The translations under genes and the position numbers were made by a program. From positions 310,001-374,000 of the forward strand of contig NZ_KE340380.1 of NCBI RefSeq assembly GCF_000413935.1: a DNA stretch of 64,000 nucleotides, in the 5' to 3' direction. Below are positions 42,154 to 50,062 of the stretch, piece after piece; the first letter of the stretch is position 1; the number at the start of each line of letters is the position of its first letter. The notes under the pieces are model-generated. The model searched no databases. It was given only the letters and a program-made list of their open reading frames with translations, and was not told the DNA's origin. Source of the DNA: Acinetobacter colistiniresistens. Lineage in GTDB: Bacteria > Pseudomonadota > Gammaproteobacteria > Pseudomonadales > Moraxellaceae.

Positions 42154-42933
42154 TTACTTTTCAACAAAGGCACGTTCGATAACGTAATCGCCCATGACAC
42201 CCATACGTGGTGATTCTACCAAACCATGTTGGTCAAGGAGTGCCGCAACGTCTTTAAGGAAGGCAGGGCTACCACATAACATGGCACGGTCAGTTTCACG
42301 GTTGAAACGTGGTAAACCTATTTTTTCAAATAATTCACCAGACTCAATTGCCGTGGTTACACGACCTTGGGTATGGAATGGTTCACGTGTCACAGTAGGG
42401 TAATAAACCAGTTTGTCTTTGATGCCTAATTCTTCAAAAAACTCATGGTTTGGAAGTTCATTTAAGATCAAATCTTGATATGCAAGTTCGGACACATAGC
42501 GTGTACCGTGAACCATAATTACTTTTTCAAATTTTTCGTAAGTTTCTGGATCACGAAGCAGGGCAAGGAATGGAGCAAGGCCAGTACCAGAAGATAAAAG
42601 GTATAAGTTTTTGCCTGGTAATAAATCGTCATGGACTAAAGTGCCCGTCGGCTTTTTAGAAATCAGGATTTCGTCGCCCACTTGTACTTTTTGTAAGATA
42701 GAAGTTAATGGACCGTCTTGTACTTTAATAGAGAAGAATTCGAGTTCTTCTTCATAATTCGCACTCGCGATCGAATAAGCACGCATCAAAGGCTTACCAT
42801 TCACTTCAAGACCGATCATCACAAACTGACCATTTTTAAAACGTAAGCTGGTGTCGCGTGTAGTTTTAAAACTGAAAAGTGTGTCATTCCAGTGGTGAAC
42901 ATGAGTAATGCGTTCAACGTTAAAAGCAGCCAT
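42154..42933 (-). CDS. fpr: Ferredoxin-NADP reductase
   Basis: 259 residues, the size of the bacterial FPR subclass. It passes electrons between NADPH and ferredoxin or flavodoxin through FAD. The FAD-binding RAYSIASANYEEELEF, the NADP-binding LSSGTGLAPFLALLRDPETYEKF and GTRYVSELAY, the MLCGSPAFLKDV and the C-terminal GDYVIERAFVEK (ending in E-K) all fit. In related bacteria Fpr has a role in oxidative stress defence. Single gene with a strong terminator. Confidence 0.93.
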   Translation of the reverse strand: MAAFNVERITHVHHWNDTLFSFKTTRDTSLRFKNGQFVMIGLEVNGKPLMRAYSIASANYEEELEFFSIKVQDGPLTSILQKVQVGDEILISKKPTGTLVHDDLLPGKNLYLLSSGTGLAPFLALLRDPETYEKFEKVIMVHGTRYVSELAYQDLILNELPNHEFFEELGIKDKLVYYPTVTREPFHTQGRVTTAIESGELFEKIGLPRFNRETDRAMLCGSPAFLKDVAALLDQHGLVESPRMGVMGDYVIERAFVEK

Positions 42934-43033
42934 TAAAGGTCTCGATCACAGTTAAAAGAAACAGATGGCTATTCTAATCTAAAATCATTCTCGATAAACT
43001 GAATATATTTAATTGTGTTTATAAGAAAAAGTG

Positions 43034-43765
43034 ATGAGTAACTCTGTAGTCATGCCAGTCATCGGCCATATGCATTCTCCTTATCGTGAGAAATTTGGTA
43101 TTCCGCGACAGCCAAATCTCGTGCAAGTCGAGTCCTATATAGAGATGGCGGAGCCCTATAACGATATTTTAGCCTTTGAGGGAATCGAAGATTTTAGCCA
43201 TTTGTGGCTGCTGTGGCAGTTTCATGAAAATAAAAATCAAGATAACTCTTTGAATCAAATGTCTAAATTTCGTCCGCAGGTGCGTCCGCCACGACTAGGC
43301 GGTAATCAGAAAATTGGAGTTTTTGCAACGCGGAGTATGTATCGCCCATCTCCAATTGGTTTGTCGGTGGTGCGTTTTTTACGGGTTGAAAAGCAAGGTA
43401 AGGCCGTTCGCATCTATGTGATGGGCAGTGATTTACTGCATGGCACACCAATTTTAGACATCAAACCGTATATCCAATATTCTGATGCCATCGAGAATTC
43501 GATGAGTGGTTATGCGCAAGAAGAACCCATTCGTAAAAAAGTACGTTGGACGGAAACTGCTCTGTCACAACAGCAGCAGTTACTGGGGCAGCGGATTTTG
43601 GATAAAAAGATATTCGATGAACTAGAACAAGTGTTATCTTTAGATCCAAGACCTGCGTATCAAGCTGACGCTGAACGGGTCTATGGGATGTGTTTTTCAG
43701 AACTGAATATTCGTTTTACAGTTGATGATAGGCATGTCACAGTTGTCGCTATAGAGCAAAGTTAA
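43034..43765 (+). CDS. trmO: tRNA (N6-threonylcarbamoyladenosine-37 N6)-methyltransferase
   Basis: 243 residues from the ATG at 43034 (a GTG directly before it is in frame). TrmO methylates t6A37 to m6t6A37 in tRNA-Thr using S-adenosylmethionine and has a beta-barrel fold. Seen: IGHMHSPYREKFGIPRQP, HLWLLWQFHEN, RVRPP-type motif RPQVRPPRLGG, GVFATRSMYRPSPIGLS and the C-terminal DPRPAYQ followed by the RVYGM region. The separation from the divergent fpr gene is 100 bp. Confidence 0.9.
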   Translation: MSNSVVMPVIGHMHSPYREKFGIPRQPNLVQVESYIEMAEPYNDILAFEGIEDFSHLWLLWQFHENKNQDNSLNQMSKFRPQVRPPRLGGNQKIGVFATRSMYRPSPIGLSVVRFLRVEKQGKAVRIYVMGSDLLHGTPILDIKPYIQYSDAIENSMSGYAQEEPIRKKVRWTETALSQQQQLLGQRILDKKIFDELEQVLSLDPRPAYQADAERVYGMCFSELNIRFTVDDRHVTVVAIEQS

Positions 43766-43813
43766 AAAACTTTAAAAATATAAATGTGTTAAAAATTTGG
43801 GGAACTGACGGTA

Positions 43814-45592
43814 ATGCAAGCTCAGGCAAAATTTGAAAATTTTTCATTTACGGTTGATGTGACGTGGTGTTTAGAGCAACTACTGAAAGACGGTCGGATT
43901 ACTGAACGCGATAAGTTACTCATCCAAACCACACATCGTCAAAAAGATCAGTTGAAATGGCATCCCTTACAGTGGATCGCCAATTTCAATTTAAAGGATC
44001 AACTCAATGTAGGTTCTACCTTAGCATTGAATCGTTTATGTCAATGGTTGGCTGAAAAAGCCGATATTCCTTTATTCGTGATTGATCCGTTAAAAGCAGA
44101 TGTGGCGGCTTTAACCAGTGTGATGTCACAAGAGTTTGCGGTACGAAACCATATTTTAGCAGTTGAAGTACAGCCTGACCGCATTCTAATTGGAACGGAT
44201 CAGCCTTTTACGACAGAGTGGCTCAATAATTTAGAACGTAGTCTGGCACCCAAGAAAATTGAAAAGGTTCTACTCAACCCAGAACAACTACAACGCTATC
44301 TTATTGAATATTATCAAGTCAGTCGGGCAGTGAGTTCATCGCAAAATGCCAGTATTTATGATCGGGAAAATAAAGGTGTTGAGGCCTTACTGCAGTTAGG
44401 CGATACCCAAAACCCCGATGCCAATGATCAGCATATTGTCAAACTGGTGGATTGGGTGCTGCAATTTGCCTTTGAGCAAGGTGCCAGTGACATTCACTTA
44501 GAGCCAAGGAAAGATAAAGGTAAGGTGCGTTTCCGTATCGATGGTGTCTTGCATACCATCTATAACATGCCTGCCAATACGCTGACTGCGGTGATTTCCC
44601 GGATTAAGATCTTGGGTCGGATGAATGTCGCAGAAAAGCGCAAACCACAGGACGGACGCTTAAAAACGCGAACACCGAAAGGACAAGAGACAGAATTACG
44701 TCTTTCTACTTTACCAACAGCCTTTGGCGAAAAGTTGGTGATGCGTATCTTTGACCCAGAAGTGTTGGTACGTAGTTTCCAGCAATTGGGTTTTGAAGGA
44801 CATTTATTACAGAGTTGGCAGCAACTGACTCAGCATAGTCATGGCATTATCTTGGTGACAGGCCCAACGGGCTCGGGTAAAACCACCACGCTATATTCGT
44901 CTTTAAAACAATTGGCAACCGAGCAGGTCAATGTCTGTACCATCGAAGATCCGATTGAAATGTTAGAGCCTAGCTTTAATCAAATGCAGGTCAATCCCAA
45001 TATCGAATTAGGCTTTGCAGATGGCGTACGCGCCTTAATGCGTCAAGACCCTGATATTATTATGGTCGGTGAGATTCGCGATCACGATACTGCAAATATG
45101 GCGATTCAAGCGGCACTAACAGGGCATCTGGTGCTTTCCACTTTACATACCAATGATGCGCCGTCGAGTCTGACGCGTTTACATGATCTCGGGATCCAGC
45201 CCTTTCTTACTGCAGCAACCATTTTAGGGGTTTTGGCTCAGCGTTTAGTTCGAAGACTGTGCCCAAGCTGTAAGCAAGAAGGGCCGATGAATGAACAACA
45301 ATGGGAACATTTGACCTTTGACTATATGATGGATATGCCGACGACCACGTATAACGCGGTAGGGTGTGAAGCCTGTCGTCATACGGGTTATAAAGGTCGT
45401 GTTGGGATTTATGAGTTTATGCCAGTCAGTCTAGAGCTCAAGTCATTGATTAGTGCGCATGGTACGTTGAATGACTTAAAGGCGCAGGCCAAGAAAGAAG
45501 GCATTGAACCTTTACGCATCGCTGGTGCGCGTAAAGTGCTTGAGGGAGTAACCACGCTTGAAGAAGTTCTGCGTGTCGTGCCGTTGAGCTGA
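43814..45592 (+). CDS. gspE: Type II secretion/type IV pilus-like ATPase GspE
   Basis: 592 residues. Hexameric ATPase that drives pseudopilus assembly. Domains: an N1E-like cytoplasmic domain (about 1-190) and the ATPase from 200. Motifs: GASDIHLEPRKDKGKVRFRIDGVL, Walker A GPTGSGKTTTLYS, the Asp box CTIEDPIEMLEP, Walker B RQDPDIIMVGEIRD, the His box TGHLVLSTLHTND, and the tetracysteine Zn site CPSC...CEAC. It lies alone; in Acinetobacter type II secretion genes are scattered and more than one gspE-type gene exists, so GspE and PilB-like roles cannot be fully separated. Secretion of the LipA encoded 38 kb upstream is a likely use. Confidence 0.87.
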   Translation: MQAQAKFENFSFTVDVTWCLEQLLKDGRITERDKLLIQTTHRQKDQLKWHPLQWIANFNLKDQLNVGSTLALNRLCQWLAEKADIPLFVIDPLKADVAALTSVMSQEFAVRNHILAVEVQPDRILIGTDQPFTTEWLNNLERSLAPKKIEKVLLNPEQLQRYLIEYYQVSRAVSSSQNASIYDRENKGVEALLQLGDTQNPDANDQHIVKLVDWVLQFAFEQGASDIHLEPRKDKGKVRFRIDGVLHTIYNMPANTLTAVISRIKILGRMNVAEKRKPQDGRLKTRTPKGQETELRLSTLPTAFGEKLVMRIFDPEVLVRSFQQLGFEGHLLQSWQQLTQHSHGIILVTGPTGSGKTTTLYSSLKQLATEQVNVCTIEDPIEMLEPSFNQMQVNPNIELGFADGVRALMRQDPDIIMVGEIRDHDTANMAIQAALTGHLVLSTLHTNDAPSSLTRLHDLGIQPFLTAATILGVLAQRLVRRLCPSCKQEGPMNEQQWEHLTFDYMMDMPTTTYNAVGCEACRHTGYKGRVGIYEFMPVSLELKSLISAHGTLNDLKAQAKKEGIEPLRIAGARKVLEGVTTLEEVLRVVPLS

Positions 45593-45690
45593 TCATCTTT
45601 GTAGATTGGTTTTAATCCTCAGATTCACCTCATTTTCATTTGCTTTAATGGCGATATCGAAATGATGAAGCCAGAATGAGGTGTATAAAG

Positions 45691-46056
45691 ATGAATATTT
45701 TTTCTAAAGTTGCTGTAATTGCGGGTTTGGTTGGTGTGACAACTTTTGCAGTTGCAAATACAGGTGCAGTGAATCAACAGGCGCTAGCACCGACTCAAAC
45801 TACTACCGTTAAACAAGCGTTGACCATGAAAGATGATATGCCAGTGCAATTAAAAGGCTATGTGGTAAAAGCAACGGGCGACGAGAAATATCAGTTTAGC
45901 GATCAAACGGGCTCAATCACTGTCGATATTGATGATGACTTATGGCAAGGCAAGCCTGTATCAGCAAAAACACCTGTGACATTGATTGGTGAAATTGATA
46001 TTGACTATAAACCGGCCAAGCGTGTTGAGGTTGATGTAAGTCAAGTTCAATTTTAA
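45691..46056 (+). CDS. YgiW/YdeI family OB-fold periplasmic protein
   Basis: 121 residues from the ATG at 45691 with GAGGTG eight bases upstream; an ATG at 45676 is less well placed. The signal peptide ends at about residue 21 (AVA). The mature part is a small OB-fold of the BOF family: VKQALTMKDDMPVQLKGYVVKATGDEKYQFSDQTGSITVDIDDDLW. In enterobacteria ygiW (visP) neighbours qseBC and contributes to stress and cationic-peptide resistance. Here the same three gene types are adjacent in the same direction, supporting a shared envelope-stress role. A terminator separates it from the regulator genes. Confidence 0.87.
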   Translation: MNIFSKVAVIAGLVGVTTFAVANTGAVNQQALAPTQTTTVKQALTMKDDMPVQLKGYVVKATGDEKYQFSDQTGSITVDIDDDLWQGKPVSAKTPVTLIGEIDIDYKPAKRVEVDVSQVQF

Positions 46057-46076
46057 ACGATAGGTTATTTCAGAAG

Positions 46077-46102
46077 ACCACATGGCTATCATGTGGTTTT
46101 TT
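46077..46102 (+). terminator. Intrinsic terminator after YgiW-like gene
   Basis: Eight-bp stem ACCACATG / CATGTGGT, 5-nt loop, T-run. Confidence 0.82.
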
Positions 46103-46155
46103 GCTTATGCTTTATTTTAAGATCAAAGTGATAGATCACATGAGTGGATTGTTTT

Positions 46156-46815
46156 ATGCGAATTTTATTGGCTGAAGATGATGCCTCTCAGGCAGAAAGT
46201 ATTAAAGACTGGCTGGAAATGGATGGTTATAGCGTCGATTGGGTCGAACGTGGTGATCATGCAATCTTGGCGGTAGAACAGCATCAGTACGATTGCATCT
46301 TACTGGATCGGGGCTTGCCTCAAGCAACGGGCGATGAAATCCTAAAGCGTATTCGCGCTCAAGAGCGTAAAACCCCTGTCATTTTTATCACCGCCAGAGA
46401 TCATATTCATGATCGGGTCGAGGGGTTGGATCTGGGTGCCAATGATTATTTAGTGAAACCATTTAATTTAGAAGAACTCTCGGCACGGGTTCGCTCACAG
46501 TTGCGTCAACATCAGGCACAAGCTGGACTATATCTAAGTTTTTCGGATTTGCAGCTTGATCCACAGGCTAAAATACTGACTAAAGCTGGACAAGCCATTA
46601 ACCTGACTGCGAAGGAATTTCAAATTTTGCATAAATTGATGCAAAAGCCCGATCATATCTTGACAAGAGAACAACTGGAAGAATCCCTGTATGCCTGGGG
46701 GGATGAGATTGAAAGTAATGCGATTGAAGTATTTATTTATCAAATTCGTAAAAAAATTGGTGCGCAGTACATCAAAACCATCCGTGGTTTAGGCTATCGC
46801 ATGCATAAGGAATAG
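46156..46815 (+). CDS. OmpR-family response regulator, QseB-like
   Basis: 219 residues from the ATG at 46156; an in-frame GTG at 46144 adds four residues. Receiver domain at 1-115 or so with acidic pocket Glu7-Asp8-Asp9, phospho-acceptor Asp51 (CILLDRGLP) and Lys in YLVKPF. The C-terminal winged helix ends in RKKIGAQYIKTIRGLGYRM, as in QseB, PmrA and BasR. It is followed after 4 bp by its sensor kinase. With the YgiW-like gene upstream it is best compared to QseBC; the PmrA group is the alternative. Confidence 0.9.
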   Translation: MRILLAEDDASQAESIKDWLEMDGYSVDWVERGDHAILAVEQHQYDCILLDRGLPQATGDEILKRIRAQERKTPVIFITARDHIHDRVEGLDLGANDYLVKPFNLEELSARVRSQLRQHQAQAGLYLSFSDLQLDPQAKILTKAGQAINLTAKEFQILHKLMQKPDHILTREQLEESLYAWGDEIESNAIEVFIYQIRKKIGAQYIKTIRGLGYRMHKE

Positions 46816-46819
46816 CAGT

Positions 46820-48151
46820 ATGAAAGTAGTGTCCTTACAAAGCAAACTGGTTAAAACATCGTTAATCAGCTCCATCATGGCAGGATCTATGGCACTACTT
46901 TTATTTGCAATCATTTCTGTTTATCAGGCCATGCAGGTACAAGATGAAATCATGGATGAGATTTCAGATATGTTACTGATTACTGACTTGACTTCGACTG
47001 CAGGGCAACAGATTGATGAACTCAGTGAGCAGTTTGAGATTCAGTATCGTTTGAGTAATCAGCAACAAGTGTTAACCCAGTCCGAAGAGTTCCATCTTGA
47101 TCAAGGTCATTACGAGTTACTTAGGGCAAACAATGGTGATTATGGACTGATTTGGCAGAGTGGCCAGTTATGGCGCAGCTATGCAGCAGCAGATGAGCAT
47201 TCGCATATGCGCGTGTTGTTGCTGCAGCCCTTTGGCGATCGCTTTAAAGACTTGCTGCATAGTTTTGCTGGTTATGCGTTGATTTTAATTTTGGTCTGGT
47301 TGCTGCAATGGATCATGCTGCATTTTCTGATTAAGCGTCAATTTATTGTGATGCATCAATTATCAAAACAAATTTCTGCCAAGAATGCAGATGATCTTAG
47401 TCCAATTCAAACAGGTGAAATGGAGTTAAAAGAGCTACAGCCGATGCTTGGCCAGTTAAATCGACTATTGCAGCGTCTAGATCATTCTTTGCAGGCTGAG
47501 CAGCGCTTTACTGCTGATGCATCGCATGAGTTACGTTCACCTTTATCAGCCATTCAGATGCGCTTGCAATTATTGCAGCGTAAATATCCAGAACGTGCAG
47601 CAGATTTTTCACAAATGCAGCAGGATGTGAGTCGTGGTATTCAGACTTTAGAGAATTTACTGTTATTGGCCCGCTTAGATCCAGAGCATGCAGAAAATTT
47701 ACCGAAAGCAGATGTTGATTTGCAGATGATCATTGATGAGGTGATCCATACCGTAAGCTTATTTGCCAATGAAAAAAACATTCAGTTGCAACAGCGAAAT
47801 CAATTAAATGGCGTTATGGTTTTTGCGAATCAACAGCTGATCTTTAGCTGTATACGCAATATTTTAGACAATGCGATTCGATATACGCCAGAAAATGGTA
47901 AGGTCTATATTGCTTTAAATCCGCAATCGCAAGGAATACTGCTTTTCATAGAGAATGAAGGATCAGGTATTGGCAGTGAAATTTTAACGCGATTGGGTGA
48001 ACGCTTTTATCGTGCTTTGGGAACGAAAACACAGGGTTCAGGCTTGGGGTTATCAATTTGCAGAAAAATTATTGAATTACATCAGGGAAAAATCGAGTTT
48101 GCCGCTTCTGAATACGGTGGTCTTAAAGTCACGATAATGTTGAAGCGATAA
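46820..48151 (+). CDS. Sensor histidine kinase, QseC-like
   Basis: 443 residues. Two membrane helices (about 11-36 and 150-171) frame a periplasmic sensor domain of about 110 residues, followed by a HAMP-like linker, the dimerisation helix with the phospho-acceptor His236 in TADASHELRSPLSAI, and the catalytic ATPase domain (N box RNILDNAIRYTPENG, G1 ENEGSGIG, G2 GSGLGLSIC). It forms a two-component system with the regulator 4 bp upstream. The signal is unknown; QseC relatives respond to catecholamines or cationic stress. A minus-strand terminator for hemP lies just after its stop. Confidence 0.9.
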   Translation: MKVVSLQSKLVKTSLISSIMAGSMALLLFAIISVYQAMQVQDEIMDEISDMLLITDLTSTAGQQIDELSEQFEIQYRLSNQQQVLTQSEEFHLDQGHYELLRANNGDYGLIWQSGQLWRSYAAADEHSHMRVLLLQPFGDRFKDLLHSFAGYALILILVWLLQWIMLHFLIKRQFIVMHQLSKQISAKNADDLSPIQTGEMELKELQPMLGQLNRLLQRLDHSLQAEQRFTADASHELRSPLSAIQMRLQLLQRKYPERAADFSQMQQDVSRGIQTLENLLLLARLDPEHAENLPKADVDLQMIIDEVIHTVSLFANEKNIQLQQRNQLNGVMVFANQQLIFSCIRNILDNAIRYTPENGKVYIALNPQSQGILLFIENEGSGIGSEILTRLGERFYRALGTKTQGSGLGLSICRKIIELHQGKIEFAASEYGGLKVTIMLKR

Positions 48152-48177
48152 GACAAATTTAAACGGGCGATGCGATT

Positions 48178-48206
48178 AAAAAAGCAGTATGCGCTGACAT
48201 ACTGCT
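48178..48206 (-). terminator. Intrinsic terminator for hemP
   Basis: Minus-strand perfect 9-bp stem AGCAGTATG / CATACTGCT, 6-nt loop and six T, 39 bp beyond the hemP stop. Confidence 0.78.
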
Positions 48207-48244
48207 ATTCCCACGTTTATTGTTTTTGTCCGATTATTATTATA

Positions 48245-48415
48245 TTACTTGGTTAAAATCAGGCGATTGTTGCGGGTTAAACGTAAGCGGTACTCCTCAC
48301 CAGCATGCATAATGCGGATTTCGCGGCCTAGGGCAAAAAGGTTATTCGAATGCAACATCGGCAAAGATTGAGCTGCATCAGTACTACGAGTGAAAAGGCT
48401 GAATGGTGCGTTCAT
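48245..48415 (-). CDS. hemP: Hemin uptake protein HemP
   Basis: 56 residues. The second half, GREIRIMHAGEEYRLRLTRNNRLILTK, is the HemP/HmuP signature (I-x-H-x-G-x-x-Y-x-L-R-x-T-x-x-x-K-L-I-L-T-K). GGAG lies eight bases before the ATG. A near-perfect Fur box is 33-51 bp upstream, and a terminator closes the transcript, so it is a single-gene, iron-repressed unit. HemP is needed for haem use in some bacteria, and HmuP acts as an activator of haem receptor genes in rhizobia and Burkholderia; its biochemical role is not settled. No haem receptor or transporter is in the window. Confidence 0.88.
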   Translation of the reverse strand: MNAPFSLFTRSTDAAQSLPMLHSNNLFALGREIRIMHAGEEYRLRLTRNNRLILTK

Positions 48416-48447
48416 TTGTTATGCTCCGTGGTGTGTTTTTTAATGAT

Positions 48448-48466
48448 TTAAATGATAATCATTATC
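48448..48466 (-). promoter_or_regulatory. Fur box upstream of hemP
   Basis: 16 of 19 positions agree with the Fur consensus, with ATGATAATCATTATC unbroken. Located upstream of hemP on the minus strand. Confidence 0.88.
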
Positions 48467-48592
48467 GAATAGACCTGTCAACGGAAATTTTAAGAATTTA
48501 CAAAATCCTCTATTAATTTTGTTTTTTGACATGGGAATAGCGCCCTAAATTCCTTAAAATAAAGCCGAAAAGATGAGAGATTTTAGTCTGTT

Positions 48593-49498
48593 ATGGCCAA
48601 AGCTACGGTTGATGTTGCAATCGCAATTTTATTACATAAAAGTAAAGTATTGGTGGGGTGGAGACAAGCCAACCAGCATCAGGGCAATAAACATGAATTT
48701 CCAGGCGGGAAGGTTGAACTGGGGGAGACGCCTGAACAAGCCTGCCGCCGTGAAATTTTTGAAGAAGTAGGGATTGGTCTAAAAGACTGGCATGTATTTG
48801 ATCTGATTTGTCACGAATATGATGACATCATTGTCAATTTACATTTATTCCATGCCTATGTACCTGATGAGTTGCTTAATCTCATCCACCAGCCTTGGGT
48901 ATGGTATCGCCGTGATCAATTGGCGAACTTAAATTTTCCGAAAGCCAATGCTGCAATTTTACAACGTTTAAGCTGGCCGCATCTGATTCAAATCAGTGAT
49001 CAGCTCAATCATATGTCAAAACAGAATACCTTGTTCTATTGGCGGACTGCTTTAGAGGATCAAACTCAGATTGATTCACAATTGCAGATTTTAACCGATG
49101 AACAATGTTCACGCTTGATCGTGAATTATGCACTTTGGCAGCAATTGAGTAGAGATCTGCAAGCAAAAATTCAAACCATTCACCTCAAACAATCCCAGTT
49201 GATGCATTTAAACAAAGCTGAATTGGTGGTAGGGAAACGTTTTATTGCGGCCTGTCATGATGCCGTGTCCTTGCAGCATGCACATCAGATCGGCTGTGAT
49301 GCGGTGTTTCTGGGTCCTGTAAATGCGACAACCACACATCCTGACGTTCAGGGGATAGGTTGGGATGGTTTTGCGGCATTGGCACAGAACAGTGACATTC
49401 CTGTATTTGCCTTAGGAGGGGTTGCACCCGCAGATTTAGAACAAGCCCAAAAACATCATGCTTATGGGCTTGCAGGGATTCGTCAGTTCAAACTTTAA
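48593..49498 (+). CDS. Nudix (MutT-like) hydrolase fused to ThiE-like domain
   Basis: 301 residues. Residues 1-130 are a MutT-type Nudix domain; the Nudix box Gx5Ex7REUxEExGU is complete at 39-61 (Gly39, Glu45, Arg53-Glu54, Glu57-Glu58, Gly60). Residues about 145-301 form a TIM-barrel of the thiamine-phosphate synthase/TenI type (VGKRFIAACHDAVSLQHAHQIGCDAVFLGPVNAT, then PVFALGGVAPADLEQA). The fusion is known in several proteobacteria; the Nudix part probably cleans 8-oxo-dGTP while the second domain is unproven and lacks some pyrophosphate-binding residues. The stop is two bases from the stop of the convergent lpoP. Confidence 0.88.
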   Translation: MAKATVDVAIAILLHKSKVLVGWRQANQHQGNKHEFPGGKVELGETPEQACRREIFEEVGIGLKDWHVFDLICHEYDDIIVNLHLFHAYVPDELLNLIHQPWVWYRRDQLANLNFPKANAAILQRLSWPHLIQISDQLNHMSKQNTLFYWRTALEDQTQIDSQLQILTDEQCSRLIVNYALWQQLSRDLQAKIQTIHLKQSQLMHLNKAELVVGKRFIAACHDAVSLQHAHQIGCDAVFLGPVNATTTHPDVQGIGWDGFAALAQNSDIPVFALGGVAPADLEQAQKHHAYGLAGIRQFKL

Positions 49499-49499
49499 A

Positions 49500-50045
49500 T
49501 TAAAGTGCTTGAATGGCTTTGTTTGCCTCTTGGGCCTGAATCTTATGACCTCGTGCTTCACTGGCTTTTAGGATGATCAGCCAGAGCTGTTTCTTCATGG
49601 CATTGCTTTGCGCATAACTTAAGCCACGACGTGCCAGTGCCTCAGCATTGGCATATTCCTTGCGCTGATCTGCAATTAATGCCAAATACAGATAAGTCTC
49701 AGTTGCTTGTGGTGCAATGCGCTGCGCTTGTAAAGCATAACGTTCAGCTTCTGCAAGTTGCTGCTGCTTATATGCCACCTGTGTTTTTTGCATTAAAGTT
49801 TTAAATGCAGGCAGTTGACTACCATCATTAAAGGTTTGCTGAACTTTCTGTTGTGGTACAACCACAGGAACACTTTGGCGTTTAATCTCTTTTTGATCAT
49901 AAGGCGTAATTTTCACCCCAGAAGAAGGTTGGGTCACTTTCTTTGGTGGCTGCGTAGGTGTTGTTTTGGTGAGTGGCTTTTCAGGTGCAGCGGTACAGCC
50001 TGCAACAAGTAACACACCGATCATCACCGTTGTTTTCTTCATCAT
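49500..50045 (-). CDS. lpoP: TPR lipoprotein, LpoP-like activator of PBP1b
   Basis: 181 residues from the ATG at 50045, which has AGGA eight bases before it. The lipobox is VAGC. A Pro/Thr/Lys-rich linker (about 20-75) is followed by TPR-like helices (AEAERYALQAQRIAPQATETYLYLALIADQRKEYANAEALARRGL). LpoP of Pseudomonas and Acinetobacter is an outer-membrane TPR lipoprotein, encoded beside the PBP1b gene, that stimulates this synthase. The place 17 bp after mrcB and the architecture both fit; direct sequence identity was not measured. Confidence 0.78.
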   Translation of the reverse strand: MMKKTTVMIGVLLVAGCTAAPEKPLTKTTPTQPPKKVTQPSSGVKITPYDQKEIKRQSVPVVVPQQKVQQTFNDGSQLPAFKTLMQKTQVAYKQQQLAEAERYALQAQRIAPQATETYLYLALIADQRKEYANAEALARRGLSYAQSNAMKKQLWLIILKASEARGHKIQAQEANKAIQAL

Positions 50046-50062
50046 GTGAATCATCCTTTGAC

